Part shown: positions 7,916-16,680 of the stretch, one piece after another
Layout: every line of letters begins with the position of its first letter
Numbering within the stretch: position 1 is the stretch's first letter
Origin: an uncultured cyanobacterium
GTDB lineage: Bacteria > Cyanobacteriota > Cyanobacteriia > CAKZMO01
DNA: 35,408 nucleotides
Assembly (NCBI GenBank): GCA_937128595.1
Contig: CAKZMO010000222.1
Location: 1-35,408 of the forward strand
Direction: 5' to 3'
Notes under the pieces: generated by a model
Told to the model about the DNA's origin: nothing
What the model saw: the letters and a program-made list of their open reading frames with translations, nothing else
Database searches by the model: none
Translations under genes and position numbers: made by a program

Positions 7916-9130
7916 TTAGAGCGATCGCACTTGGTCTAGAACTCGATGAGCTAGCTCTAATTTGCTGCATAGGGGAATGTCGGTGCGATCGCCATGTCGA
8001 GTCAGTATGACAGCCTGATTTGTGCTGCTGCCGAAGCCACTAGAAGGCTGATCGATGGGGTTCGCTACAATCAGGTCGAGCCCTTTTCGCTTCAGCTTAT
8101 CGAGCGCAGGGGCAATGATATCGCCAGTCTGAGCTGCAAAGCCAATCAGTTTTTGATCAGACCGAAGATGGGTACGCAAGTCTTGCAAAATGTCAGGTAC
8201 GGACTGTAACGGCAGGCTGTCGGGCAAGTCTCCCTTGGGTAGTTTTGCTCCAGAGCAGCTTGCAGGTCTTACATCCGCAACTGCCGCCGCCATGATGATC
8301 CAGTCCGCCGTTTTGGTATGGCACAGCATCGCCTGATGCATCTCTGCTGCGGTGGTAATGGGAACGAAAGAGATGGCAGAATCAGCTTCGGCGAGTAATC
8401 GAGCCTCTATTGGTCCGTGGACTAAAGTGACGGTTGCGCCTCGGTGGTGGGCGGCTTGGGCAAGGGCAATTCCCATCTTTCCGGTTGCAGGATTGCCAAT
8501 AAAGCGGACGGGATCTAGAAACTCGCGGGTACTGCCTGCGCTGATCAGCACCTGCTTATTTTCTAAGTCTCGTTTGCCCAGAGTGTCAGCCAAAGAATGA
8601 AGATGAGCCAGAATTTGACTCGGCTCGGCCATGCGCCCTGTGCCAACGCGATCGCACGCCAGCAGTCCTGCGCCTGGGCCAATGGTGTGGTATCGAGGGT
8701 TTGACCGAATCGCCTGCCAGTTCTGCTGTACGGTCATCTGCTCCCACATATCAGTATTCATGGCAGGAGCAACCAACACGGGACAGGCCGAAGCCAAAAC
8801 CGTGTTGGTCAGCAGATTATCTGCTAGTCCGTGGGCTAGCTTGGCCAGAGTATTTGCCGTCACTGGAGCGAGGAGAATTAGGTCTGCCCATTCTCCCAAA
8901 GCGATATGAAGGGGGCGAGGCTCAGCTGCCTCCCAGAAATCGGAGTCATTGTAAGCGCGATGTCGCGACAGGCTTGCAAACGTCAACGGCGCGACAAACT
9001 GTTCCGCGCGATCGGTGAGCACCACCCGCACCTCAGCTCCAGCTTTGGCAAGGGATGATACGATTTCGCATACTTTGTAAGCCGCAATGCCCCCTCCTAC
9101 ACCGACCACAAACTTTCGATGGCTCAGCAT
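7916..9130 (-). CDS. coaBC: Bifunctional phosphopantothenoylcysteine decarboxylase / phosphopantothenate-cysteine ligase
   Basis: 404 aa, normal length. The N-terminal flavoprotein (CoaC) half has [10 protein letters not shown], the catalytic His in [11 protein letters not shown] (~75), the substrate motif PAMNTDMW and the Cys of [15 protein letters not shown]. The C-terminal CoaB half begins near residue 188 with [20 protein letters not shown], and continues with [19 protein letters not shown] and the Lys-containing GAKLPKGD. Together they couple Cys to 4'-phosphopantothenate and decarboxylate the product in coenzyme A synthesis. The DUF2555 gene ends 51 nt upstream and the hydrolase gene starts 85 nt downstream, suggesting one transcript. 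Confidence 0.96.
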   Translation of the reverse strand: MLSHRKFVVGVGGGIAAYKVCEIVSSLAKAGAEVRVVLTDRAEQFVAPLTFASLSRHRAYNDSDFWEAAEPRPLHIALGEWADLILLAPVTANTLAKLAHGLADNLLTNTVLASACPVLVAPAMNTDMWEQMTVQQNWQAIRSNPRYHTIGPGAGLLACDRVGTGRMAEPSQILAHLHSLADTLGKRDLENKQVLISAGSTREFLDPVRFIGNPATGKMGIALAQAAHHRGATVTLVHGPIEARLLAEADSAISFVPITTAAEMHQAMLCHTKTADWIIMAAAVADVRPASCSGAKLPKGDLPDSLPLQSVPDILQDLRTHLRSDQKLIGFAAQTGDIIAPALDKLKRKGLDLIVANPIDQPSSGFGSSTNQAVILTRHGDRTDIPLCSKLELAHRVLDQVRSL

Positions 9131-9181
9131 CGGCAGCTTTAGGTGAAAATCGCAGAAGATCCAGGAAGGTGATAAATCTGG

Positions 9182-9394
9182 TTATGATTCGTCATAGGTT
9201 TCCATGTCTAATAGATAAAGATAAGACTCGACCATGTCCGGGCGTTGAAAGGCGATCGCCCGCAGCAAATGCCAGTCTTTCAGCCCATCAAATGGATTGG
9301 CGTACTCATCTGTTTCCAAGCGTTGAGCTAGACTTTCAACATCTGATTCAGTGATGTGGTCGATATCATGTCCGGCGAAGCTCATGGTTGTCAT
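9182..9394 (-). CDS. Small conserved cyanobacterial protein, DUF2555-like
   Basis: 70 aa, acidic. The pattern ESDVESLAQRLETDEY, NPFDGLKDWHLLRAIAFQRP and a YLYLLDMETYDE end agrees with the cyanobacterial DUF2555 family, whose function I do not know. The ATG at 9394 has AAGGA 7 nt upstream, so this start is well supported. It heads a same-strand run with coaBC and the S-formylglutathione hydrolase gene. Family assignment is from memory. Confidence 0.8.
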   Translation of the reverse strand: MTTMSFAGHDIDHITESDVESLAQRLETDEYANPFDGLKDWHLLRAIAFQRPDMVESYLYLLDMETYDES

Positions 9395-9542
9395 GGCTCA
9401 ATCCTTCCCCTCAAGAGCGTTTGCAGATTCGAACAGCAGACTTTCAAAACAACGAACGTCACCAGATATCAGAATCTGATCCGGGCAGGTATGAGGAACT
9501 GTTTCCTCTCAGTCATTAATGTACACTGCCGCATTTCTTATC

Positions 9543-10226
9543 CTAATCTTTCTGTTGGAGCTGTGTAACGACTTCACCCATAAAAGTTTGCATAAGATTC
9601 AATAACTCCAGCGAAATTTCGTGTCCCATGTCGAACTCGTGATATTGCAAGGGGGCATTGAGTTGTAGAAGCTGATCTCGTGCCTGTTGTGCAAGTTCTA
9701 GGGGAACTGCCGGGTCGGATCGTCCATGTCCCATCAGAATAGGGGGTAGTGGAAAATCCAGATCCTCAGGGCGTTTGGGCAGCGGCTCGTGAAGATAGCC
9801 GCTCATTACCATCAAAGCGGCAAAAGGGAGGCGACAGGACAAATCAAGAGTCATGGCTCCCCCCTGGGAAAATCCAGCCAACACCGTGCGCGATAGGGGA
9901 ATGTTTGTTTCTGAGGTTAGCTGGTGAATCCAGTCCATCAGGAGATGACGGCTGTTCTCCAGCTCAGCCTGAAAGTCATCACCCAGGTCAAACTGCGTTC
10001 CCGTACTGGTAAACGTTTCGGAGAGGTTGTACCACATGCGACCTCCGGGCACGAGCGGATGGGGCATGGGCGCATCGGGAAAGGCCATCTGAAAGTCAGG
10101 CCGCTGAAGATAGGGGGCAATGCCTAAGAGATCCTGACAGTTTGCACCCCAACCATGTAACAAGATCAGCAGTCCGATTGGAGAGTCGGGTGTTTGATGG
10201 GGAACGGCGATCGCATGAAGAGACAG
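9543..10226 (-). CDS. Alpha/beta hydrolase (carboxylesterase/phospholipase family), apparent CTG start
   Basis: The ORF track begins at an internal TTG (10163), which cuts the first beta strand before the oxyanion motif LLHGWGANCQDL. The frame stays open upstream and reads LSLHAIAVPHQTP then DSPIGLLIL, the expected family N-terminus. There is no ATG, GTG or TTG between the upstream stop and 10163. A CTG at 10226 has AAGGAG exactly 7 nt before it and falls where relatives start M-S-L-H. The 227-aa product has nucleophile elbow AGFSQGGAMTL, MGHGRSDPAVP (Asp) and DMGHEIS (His), a complete triad. It is a cytoplasmic serine esterase of unknown substrate, divergent from purH. Confidence 0.85.
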   Translation of the reverse strand: MSLHAIAVPHQTPDSPIGLLILLHGWGANCQDLLGIAPYLQRPDFQMAFPDAPMPHPLVPGGRMWYNLSETFTSTGTQFDLGDDFQAELENSRHLLMDWIHQLTSETNIPLSRTVLAGFSQGGAMTLDLSCRLPFAALMVMSGYLHEPLPKRPEDLDFPLPPILMGHGRSDPAVPLELAQQARDQLLQLNAPLQYHEFDMGHEISLELLNLMQTFMGEVVTQLQQKD

Positions 10227-10233
10227 AAGCTTT

Positions 10234-10239
10234 CTCCTT
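10234..10239 (-). promoter_or_regulatory. Shine-Dalgarno AAGGAG that fixes the CTG start of the hydrolase
   Basis: The minus strand reads AAGGAG, then AAAGCTT, then CTG. It is one of the strongest ribosome sites in the window at ideal spacing, and it points to a codon that is not ATG, GTG or TTG. An out-of-frame ATG 11 nt further downstream stops after 16 codons. Confidence 0.8.
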
Positions 10240-10414
10240 ACCGAATAAAAAGGATTGAATCAGGACAGTAAACAGTTGACGGTGAGCCGATAGGAAGACC
10301 TTAAATCAGTTAGCCTCCTTGAAAATCATAAGTTTATCTGACTTCCATTTCCATCTATCCTGGATAAGGCGTCGGGTCTTTCAAGACTAAATCAAAGATA
10401 AGCAGAGAAACAGC

Positions 10415-11983
10415 ATGGCAAAACTGGCACTATTGAGCGTTTCTGACAAAACCGGAGTCGTAGATCTCGCTCAAACCCTGGTTGATGAGTTCGGGTTTCA
10501 GATTATCAGCAGTGGCGGCACCGCAAAAGCCTTGCAAGAGGCGGGCATTGCCGTTACCAAGGTGTCGGACTACACGGGATCGCCCGAAATTTTAGGCGGA
10601 CGAGTAAAAACTCTGCATCCCCGGATTCACGGCGGTATTTTGGCACGACGTAATTTGCCAGAGGATGAAGCTGATTTGGCAGCAAACGATATCCAACCGA
10701 TTGATTTGGTTGTGGTCAATCTTTACCCCTTCGCGCAGACCATCATGAAACCTGATGTGACGCTACCAGAGGCGATTGAAAATATTGATATTGGGGGCCC
10801 AACGCTGCTGCGAGCTTCAGCCAAAAACTTTGCTCATCTAACGGTGCTGTGCAGTCCGGTGCAGTATGACGAATACCTCCACGAGTTGCGCCACAACCAG
10901 GGGGAGGCAACTCTGCAATTTCGGCAAAAGGCTTCGCTGCAAGCGTTTCGTCATACAGGCCAATATGACCAGGCGATCGCCACCTACTTAGCGAGTCTCG
11001 ATCCCTCTATCAGCGAAGTTGAAGCCGATGCGAACTTAATTCCTGAAACCTTTGCTATGTCGGGCTGTCAGATGCAAGAGCTGCGCTATGGCGAAAATCC
11101 CCACCAGCCAGCAGCTTGGTATCAATCGGGAACAGCCGTAACCGGATGGGCCGCTGCCGAAAAGCTCCAGGGCAAAGAGTTGAGCTACAACAATTTGGTT
11201 GATTTGGAAGCCGCGCGACGAATCATTGCCGATTTTGGGAGCAGACAGCCCGTTGCCGCAGTGTTGAAGCACACCAATCCTTGTGGAGTGGCGATCGCCA
11301 GTAGTTTATCCGAAGCCTATGAGCGAGCGTTTAACGCAGATTCGGTGTCAGCCTTTGGCGGCATTGTGGCGCTTAATCAGTCTATTGATGCTGCAACCGC
11401 TGAAGCCATGACCCGTACATTCTTAGAATGCGTCATCGCTCCAGGCTGTGAACCCGAAGCCCAAGACATTCTGGCGCGTAAGAAAAATTTGCGGGTGTTG
11501 GTAATGCCCGAGTTTCGCCAAGGGCCAGCCCAAACCATGAAGGCGATCGCCGGAGGCTTTTTGCTCCAGGCTAGCGACACCCACGAGGTCAACCCAACGG
11601 AATGGAAGATGGTGACTGACCTCAAGCCCTCAGCAGAGCAGCTCAATGAGCTGGTGTTTGCCTGGAGTGTGGTGAAGCATGTCAAGTCCAATGCCATCGT
11701 GATCACAGCCGATCAGACCACCCTTGGCATCGGTGCCGGTCAGATGAATCGGGTTGGAGCCGTGGCGATCGCCCTCGACCAGGCTGGCGATCGAACGAGG
11801 GGAGCGGTGATGGCAAGCGATGCGTTCTTCCCCTTTGACGACTCTGTGCGGACGGCGGCTGACAAAGGAATTGTGGCGATCGTGCAGCCCGGAGGCAGCA
11901 TGCGCGACGACGACTCGATCAAGGCCGCGAATGAGCTAGGCATCGCGATGGTGTTTACAGGCATACGTCATTTTCTGCACTAA
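10415..11983 (+). CDS. purH: Bifunctional AICAR formyltransferase / IMP cyclohydrolase
   Basis: 522 aa, full length. The N-terminal MGS-like IMP cyclohydrolase domain starts ALLSVSDKTGVVDLAQTLV and includes ISSGGTAKAL, GGRVKTLHPRIHGGILARR and NIDIGGPTLLRASAKN. The formyltransferase domain begins near 200 with LRYGENPHQPAA and contains the catalytic KHTNPCGVAIASSLSEAY and SAFGGIVALN, ending with VQPGGSMRDDDSIKAANE and the FTGIRHF tail. It catalyses the last two steps of IMP synthesis. It is divergent from the CTG-start hydrolase and convergent, 21 bp apart, with the next gene. Confidence 0.97.
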   Translation: MAKLALLSVSDKTGVVDLAQTLVDEFGFQIISSGGTAKALQEAGIAVTKVSDYTGSPEILGGRVKTLHPRIHGGILARRNLPEDEADLAANDIQPIDLVVVNLYPFAQTIMKPDVTLPEAIENIDIGGPTLLRASAKNFAHLTVLCSPVQYDEYLHELRHNQGEATLQFRQKASLQAFRHTGQYDQAIATYLASLDPSISEVEADANLIPETFAMSGCQMQELRYGENPHQPAAWYQSGTAVTGWAAAEKLQGKELSYNNLVDLEAARRIIADFGSRQPVAAVLKHTNPCGVAIASSLSEAYERAFNADSVSAFGGIVALNQSIDAATAEAMTRTFLECVIAPGCEPEAQDILARKKNLRVLVMPEFRQGPAQTMKAIAGGFLLQASDTHEVNPTEWKMVTDLKPSAEQLNELVFAWSVVKHVKSNAIVITADQTTLGIGAGQMNRVGAVAIALDQAGDRTRGAVMASDAFFPFDDSVRTAADKGIVAIVQPGGSMRDDDSIKAANELGIAMVFTGIRHFLH

Positions 11984-12004
11984 CGCTTTTGCCTTCTTCC
12001 ATCA

Positions 12005-12793
12005 TCAAGACGATGAGTCGCTGCGCGATGGATGGCCGTGCCAACTGCGGTCATTTTCGTGATCATATTCTTGACGGAGCAAGTCGGTGACTTCGTCCAT
12101 CGTTCCCGTCGAAGGAATCCAGCTGGAGTTCACGTCAGGAAAATCGACCTTGCAGTTTTCGCATTTCTTTTCTGATGAAAAGCGAATAGGACACCAAAAT
12201 GACTCGACGTTCCTCAGCATTTCCGTGCCAAGCGACCAAACGCCCGTCATCCAGTCGCAGTATAAGCACCAAATGAGGTCGTAGCCTACGAGTCCTTCAA
12301 ACTTTTGACGCGACACATTGACCCAGTCTTTGGCGTCATAGGCAGGCAAGCGGATCAGCCAAGTCAGAGGCGGGTAGGCGAGCCATTCTGATAATCGTAC
12401 GACCCAGAAAGTTGGAATCGCAATGGCCGTGACCCAGAGTGCGGCATGGTTTTGCCATTTTCCAACAATGGTTCCCAGCGTAACGTGAATCGATTCGGTT
12501 CCAGATTGAGGCGATCGCACCCGTTCATCGATCGACACCCAGACCATCACAGCACTGACTTCTGCGGCGATCGCGACCGGAATGCCCCAAAAGCCGAGAG
12601 CCGAGAGGCTAACCACCAGAGGAAATAGAGTGAAGTAGGCCACGACTGCATCCAGTCCTGGAGCCTGAATTAGGTTTTGAGAGATAGGCTTCGTCCATGC
12701 TCCCAACAGCGGTAGAGTCTGCAAGATGAGTGCGCCCAGCACTAGCGCGCTCGTTAGGCCGAGATAGAGTACTAGGGTCGAAAGTAGAGTCAT
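12005..12793 (-). CDS. Conserved membrane protein with C-terminal Cys-rich cytoplasmic domain, unknown function
   Basis: 262 aa. The first ~140 residues hold about four hydrophobic segments (near 4-26, 45-68, 70-90 and 115-135). The soluble C-terminal half contains YDLIWCLYCDWMTGVW, MLRNVESFWCPIRF and KKCENCKVDFPD: two CxxC pairs plus a WCP Cys, suggesting a metal-binding (zinc-ribbon-like) unit. I recall this WCLYCDWMTG block from uncharacterised bacterial proteins but know no function. The last ~25 residues are charged (His/Asp/Ser). Start is ATG. Confidence 0.75.
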   Translation of the reverse strand: MTLLSTLVLYLGLTSALVLGALILQTLPLLGAWTKPISQNLIQAPGLDAVVAYFTLFPLVVSLSALGFWGIPVAIAAEVSAVMVWVSIDERVRSPQSGTESIHVTLGTIVGKWQNHAALWVTAIAIPTFWVVRLSEWLAYPPLTWLIRLPAYDAKDWVNVSRQKFEGLVGYDLIWCLYCDWMTGVWSLGTEMLRNVESFWCPIRFSSEKKCENCKVDFPDVNSSWIPSTGTMDEVTDLLRQEYDHENDRSWHGHPSRSDSSS

Positions 12794-13031
12794 GACAGTA
12801 GCCCTGGATAGACGAGAAACACGCTTAAGGAATTGGTCAAACGCTTCTTATCGAAGAGGATAGTGGGAAGCTTTGGATACCGTATACCCAACGTAATAAG
12901 TCGAAACAGTTTTGCAACTCATTGGCCACGTACCGATGTGACTTGTTTTGTCAGGGTTTGGAACTGAAAGCAGCTCGTGAATCTTGCGAATCCGAGGAAT
13001 AAGAGAGTCAACCCAGAGTTTCGGGGTGAGA

Positions 13032-13937
13032 TCAAGAGACGGTATCGCGCGGCGGTGAGGTGAGTGCAGATATGGCCTCAGGCGGGGGCAGAACAACGAG
13101 CACAGCAGCGCCTGCGGCTTCGAGTTGGTGGCGATAGCGTTCTGCGGTTGCTTGGTCTAATCCAGTCGCAACGATACTGAGGGGTTCTGTGAGAAGATTC
13201 GCGGCTATTTTTGCATCGTGCGGTCCGAAGACTTGGACAAGCTGCTGAATCTCAGCTTGGCGATCGCCTGGAACGGTCTTCAACAGAATGTCGAAAGATA
13301 GCCGGGTTGAAGAATCGTCAGCACTTTCTTCGGAATTCCCTTCCGAATGGGTTTGTGAGGGAGTTTGGCGATCGCCCACAAATTCTTCTGAAAACTGTTC
13401 GGAATCAGGGATCTCTTGACCATCGCTATCAAAATCCGATACTGGTCGAGGCAAATCAGTGAAGGCTTGCGATTGCAAGTCTTCCAACGGATGGGGGGTC
13501 GCATTGTTGAGCAGTCGTTGAGCATCGCTGTATCCCAGCGTGAAGAGATAGAAGATGCCTCCTTGGTCGTCAACGTGAAAGGTGGCATTGAACGTACGAG
13601 CACGCTCGTCCAGATAAAGGCGAGCGCGATCGCCCGATAGTCCAGTGGCTTCTGCGAAATCAAAGGCAGAGATTTTTCCCTGACCTTGCTTCACAAGATT
13701 GAAAAATGTAGTGCGAAAGCGATCGCGCTCTTGACGACGAGCATTAGTATGCAGCCCACCCGCTAGCCATGTACCGACGACAGTAGGGGGAATTCCGAGA
13801 ATAACAAGGGCAGCAATCGCATTGCTTTTTTCTTCCTGAGTCGATTCCGGATTTATGATGTCGATGGAGGTCAGCATGACAATAGGAACTCCGATAAGCA
13901 GCAGCAGTCCGGCGATCGCCTTTTTCAAAACTCTCAT
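13032..13937 (-). CDS. Membrane-anchored protein with C-terminal ribosomal L7/L12-like domain
   Basis: 301 aa. Two membrane helices (about 7-25 and 40-62) are followed by a soluble region, ERDRFRTTFFNLVKQ then GKISAFDFAEATGLSGDRAR, that resembles a small helix-turn-helix module seen in cyanobacterial proteins of this kind. An acidic Ser/Glu linker (~150-215) follows. The C-terminus, FDILLKTVPGDRQAEIQQLV, then AAGAAVLVVLP after ATAERYRHQLE, follows the L7/L12 C-terminal-domain pattern (beta-alpha-alpha-beta-alpha-beta with the final EEAGA.V.V motif). The domain call is mine by pattern, not by search. Function unknown; cytoplasmic face inferred. Confidence 0.75.
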   Translation of the reverse strand: MRVLKKAIAGLLLLIGVPIVMLTSIDIINPESTQEEKSNAIAALVILGIPPTVVGTWLAGGLHTNARRQERDRFRTTFFNLVKQGQGKISAFDFAEATGLSGDRARLYLDERARTFNATFHVDDQGGIFYLFTLGYSDAQRLLNNATPHPLEDLQSQAFTDLPRPVSDFDSDGQEIPDSEQFSEEFVGDRQTPSQTHSEGNSEESADDSSTRLSFDILLKTVPGDRQAEIQQLVQVFGPHDAKIAANLLTEPLSIVATGLDQATAERYRHQLEAAGAAVLVVLPPPEAISALTSPPRDTVS

Positions 13938-13958
13938 GCGGGCGATTTTATCCGATAA

Positions 13959-13980
13959 AAATTGCGATTAAATTGCGATT
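13959..13980. repeat. Tandem 11-bp repeat upstream of the L7/L12-like membrane protein gene
   Basis: Two adjacent exact copies of AAATTGCGATT (13959-13969 and 13970-13980) sit 22 bp upstream of the minus-strand start at 13937, inside the divergent promoter region shared with the gene at 14076. They could be a regulator-binding repeat or slippage. Confidence 0.7.
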
Positions 13981-14075
13981 AAACAGTGGTAGTCAAGACA
14001 ATCAAGCTTGCTCCTCATTATGCCCGACGGGTCGCCACTCGGTAGAATAGCGAGGTCAGGCCCACCAAAAACATC

Positions 14076-14648
14076 ATGACTCCAGACGATATTACAGCTC
14101 TGTTAAGCGAACTTTTTGACGAAGGGTTACGTAACAACTCTCCCGAGAGCTGGCAGATTGAAGACGGTAATTCCCGATTGCTGCTGTTGCTCTCAGAAGA
14201 CCAGACTTGGCTGCGAGTGCTAATTTCCATCGCTCCAGAGCAAGATGCTCAACCCTTCCTACAGCAGCTTCTCGAATCAAACTTCGATGAAACTCAAGAA
14301 ACTCGCTACGCACTCTATCAGCGAGTACTGTGGGGAGTATTTCAGCATAATTTCGCAACATTGACCCTGGAAGACTTGCGGCAGGCAATCGCGCGTCTCA
14401 CACAGCTCCAGCGCAAAGGGTTGTCAGACACTTTCAACCGGGTCGCAGAAGACCAAATTCGGCAAATTATCTATGCTGCTAAGCTTCAAGGGCAGTCGTT
14501 AGAAGCCACGATGAAAACCCTAGAACGGTTTTATCACGAAGGGGTCATGGGTGAAGTCAGCCAAAGTGCTGACCAACGAAATTCAGTATTGGCGGCATGG
14601 CGCTATCAGCTAGAGCGATTGTGGAATGAAGTGGGCAACGAGGGGTAA
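14076..14648 (+). CDS. Conserved hypothetical protein, possibly chaperone-like (CesT/YbjN-type) N-terminus
   Basis: 190 aa, soluble, acidic. The N-terminal ~100 residues alternate helix and strands (WQIEDGNSRLLLLLSEDQTWLRVLISIAPE) in the style of type III chaperone-like or YbjN folds; this is a weak structural guess. The C-terminal half is helical with LEDLRQAIARLTQLQRKGLSD. I recognise no catalytic motif. It stands alone, divergent from the L7/L12-like gene with about 140 bp between starts and 137 bp before the oxidoreductase gene. Confidence 0.7.
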   Translation: MTPDDITALLSELFDEGLRNNSPESWQIEDGNSRLLLLLSEDQTWLRVLISIAPEQDAQPFLQQLLESNFDETQETRYALYQRVLWGVFQHNFATLTLEDLRQAIARLTQLQRKGLSDTFNRVAEDQIRQIIYAAKLQGQSLEATMKTLERFYHEGVMGEVSQSADQRNSVLAAWRYQLERLWNEVGNEG

Positions 14649-14785
14649 CGCAGCAACATTGGGAAGGGGTAATTTGCAAACTTGGGATGCACCCAGTGAA
14701 TTGCAATCACATCAGTGATAAAAAGCTTTGACGTTGATCATCTAAACGAGTTCTCAGCCTTAACGTTTAACTGAATCCAGGTTTT

Positions 14786-16231
14786 ATGACCGTAGACTAT
14801 AACCTTGTCATTGTTGGCGGTAGTGTGACAGCTCGATATGCCGCAGAGTTGGCTCGTCGATTGAAGGCACGGGTTGCCCTGGTTGAACCCTATGCTGTCA
14901 CTCAACTCCCCTTAGAGTCTGTGCTAGTGAGCAGCGAATCTGAAATACTGGCTCTTCAGGCCATTCAACATGCTCCGTCTGGAGATTGGCAAGATCGCTG
15001 TCGCTGGGGCCAAACGGTGATTCGACAACAATCGCAGCAGCAATCACTCAGCTCTCTCGCAATGTTGGGGGTCGATGTGGTTGTGGGCAATGCTGAGTTT
15101 TGTCGGCGCGATCGCGACTTTGGGGTGTGGGTGAAAGGCGCTAAAGGAACAAGCGATCGCTGGCTCACGGCTCACAGCTATTTGCTTTGTCCAGGTTCTG
15201 TCCCGACTCTGCCACCGATTACTGGCCTCATTGATGTTCCATTTCTTACCCTGGATGATGTCCTCGCGCTGAAGCCGGGACAGCAAACTGTGGCATTAAA
15301 CGGACACAGCCTCATCGTGGGTCAGTCGGCGCGCAGTATAGAGCTGGCTCAAGCGTTGGCACAGCAGGGCAAAGCTGTGACTCTCCTGGTGGAGTCACAG
15401 CAGTTTGAGCTGGGATGGGATGCGGATGTGTCGCGATTGCTGCTGGCTCAGCTAGAGGCCGATGGGGTCGCAGTTCAAACCGGAACGCAGGCTTTGCAAG
15501 CCAAGTGGATTGATGGGCAAGTGTGGGTGCAGACGACCCATCGGGCGATCGCCGTTGACCATCTCATTCTTGCAACTCAGCGGCAGCCTCTGTTGGGGCA
15601 AATGAATCCAGGAGCCGCCCAAATAGAAATGCAGGACGGACTAGCTCTAGTCAATAAGAAACTGCAAACCTCTAATCACTGCATCTACGCTTGTGGAGAT
15701 GCAATCGCTGCCTGCTTGCCCCCCAATCAAATGCGATCGCAGGTCGATGTGGCCGTTCGCAATGGTCTGTTTTTGCCAACGCGATCGCAGCATGACTCCC
15801 TGATTGCCAAGCAAATCAATACGGTTCCTCCAGCAGTTCAGCTAGGCTCTACGGAGGCTGAAGCTCGGAAGCAGTGGGGCGATCGCCTTCATGTCGTGCA
15901 GGGGCAAGTGGGGCTGACCAACCGCGCTGCCCTAGAACAGAGAAGTGCTGGATTCTGCAAGCTATTGCTCCGTTCCAATGGCACGATCTTAGGGGCTCAT
16001 GCGGTAGGAGGTGAGGCCGGAGAATGGGTTGGGGCGATCGCCCTAGCCATGCAGGAAAAAATCACCTTTCAAAAGCTCGCGAAGATTCATGCGCCTTCGG
16101 CTACCTTCTCAGAATTGCTCAACCAAATGGCCTTGGATTGGTCAACTCAGAAGCTTCAGCGCGATCGCTTCAGATTCAATCTATTAGAACTAGCAATGAA
16201 CTGGCGACGAGACTGGAGCAATAGTCGATAG
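14786..16231 (+). CDS. FAD/NAD(P)-dependent oxidoreductase of the mercuric/dihydrolipoamide reductase fold, lacking the redox disulfide
   Basis: 481 aa. The FAD dinucleotide fold is at the N-terminus (YNLVIVGGSVTARYAAELA, slightly off the GxGxxG norm). A second nucleotide-binding fold comes near 176 (LIVGQSARSIELAQALAQQG), the FAD-pyrophosphate motif IYACGDAIA near 306, and a dimerisation-type C-terminal domain (GTILGAHAVGGEAGEWV) from ~350. The position of the usual CxxxxC disulfide reads LPLESVLVSSESE, with no Cys. It is therefore not a classical disulfide reductase and its substrate is unknown. Start ATG has AGG about 6 nt upstream. Confidence 0.85.
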   Translation: MTVDYNLVIVGGSVTARYAAELARRLKARVALVEPYAVTQLPLESVLVSSESEILALQAIQHAPSGDWQDRCRWGQTVIRQQSQQQSLSSLAMLGVDVVVGNAEFCRRDRDFGVWVKGAKGTSDRWLTAHSYLLCPGSVPTLPPITGLIDVPFLTLDDVLALKPGQQTVALNGHSLIVGQSARSIELAQALAQQGKAVTLLVESQQFELGWDADVSRLLLAQLEADGVAVQTGTQALQAKWIDGQVWVQTTHRAIAVDHLILATQRQPLLGQMNPGAAQIEMQDGLALVNKKLQTSNHCIYACGDAIAACLPPNQMRSQVDVAVRNGLFLPTRSQHDSLIAKQINTVPPAVQLGSTEAEARKQWGDRLHVVQGQVGLTNRAALEQRSAGFCKLLLRSNGTILGAHAVGGEAGEWVGAIALAMQEKITFQKLAKIHAPSATFSELLNQMALDWSTQKLQRDRFRFNLLELAMNWRRDWSNSR

Positions 16232-16298
16232 CTTGCATGGGTTGAGCTTAGCGTTGGGACTCAAACAAAAAGCAACTCACACAAGCAGGTATTCATAC

Positions 16299-16324
16299 AA
16301 AAAACCCCGCATTGCGAGGCTTTT
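16299..16324. terminator. Bidirectional Rho-independent terminator between the oxidoreductase gene and psb30
   Basis: AAAAAA-CCCCGC-ATT-GCGAGG-C-TTTT. The 6-bp GC stem (one G-T pair on the minus strand) is flanked by A6 on the left and T4 on the right, so it can terminate both convergent transcripts, more strongly on the minus strand where T6 follows. Confidence 0.85.
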
Positions 16325-16376
16325 CATAGTTGACGTATGTTGGTCGCGCTTCAAATATGATGGAGCGCTTTAACCT

Positions 16377-16508
16377 TCACAGATCGCCACGGTTAGCAGC
16401 TAACAAGAAGATAACGACGGGGCCAGAAATCATGATTGCTGCGACTAAGGATAGCTGAACGATCGCTTCCCAGTTAACGCCACCGATAATGCTTGTTAAA
16501 GAATCCAT
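16377..16508 (-). CDS. psb30: Photosystem II reaction centre protein Psb30 (Ycf12)
   Basis: 43 aa: one membrane helix within AIVQLSLVAAIMISGPVVIF, ending LLAANRGDL. The EAIVQLSLVA..ISGPVVIFLLA pattern is the Psb30/Ycf12 signature. Psb30 is a small PSII subunit beside cytochrome b559 and PsbJ that stabilises the complex. The ORF track starts 17 codons upstream at 16559, but GGGAGGAG lies immediately before the ATG at 16508, and the product then matches the usual length. Transcribed alone, with a terminator about 50 bp downstream. Confidence 0.92.
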   Translation of the reverse strand: MDSLTSIIGGVNWEAIVQLSLVAAIMISGPVVIFLLAANRGDL

Positions 16509-16680
16509 TGCTCCTCCCAAAACAACCCAGTAATAAATAATATTTAACGCCTTAGCCATATTTTACCCGATGGAATGCGCCCTACAGAAGCCGATTTTTT
16601 TAGCCTCACGTTTCGTAATAGGCTCCGCGATATGATGAAGGCCGAATACTCTTTGAACGTAACAGGGCGATTTCTCACTT

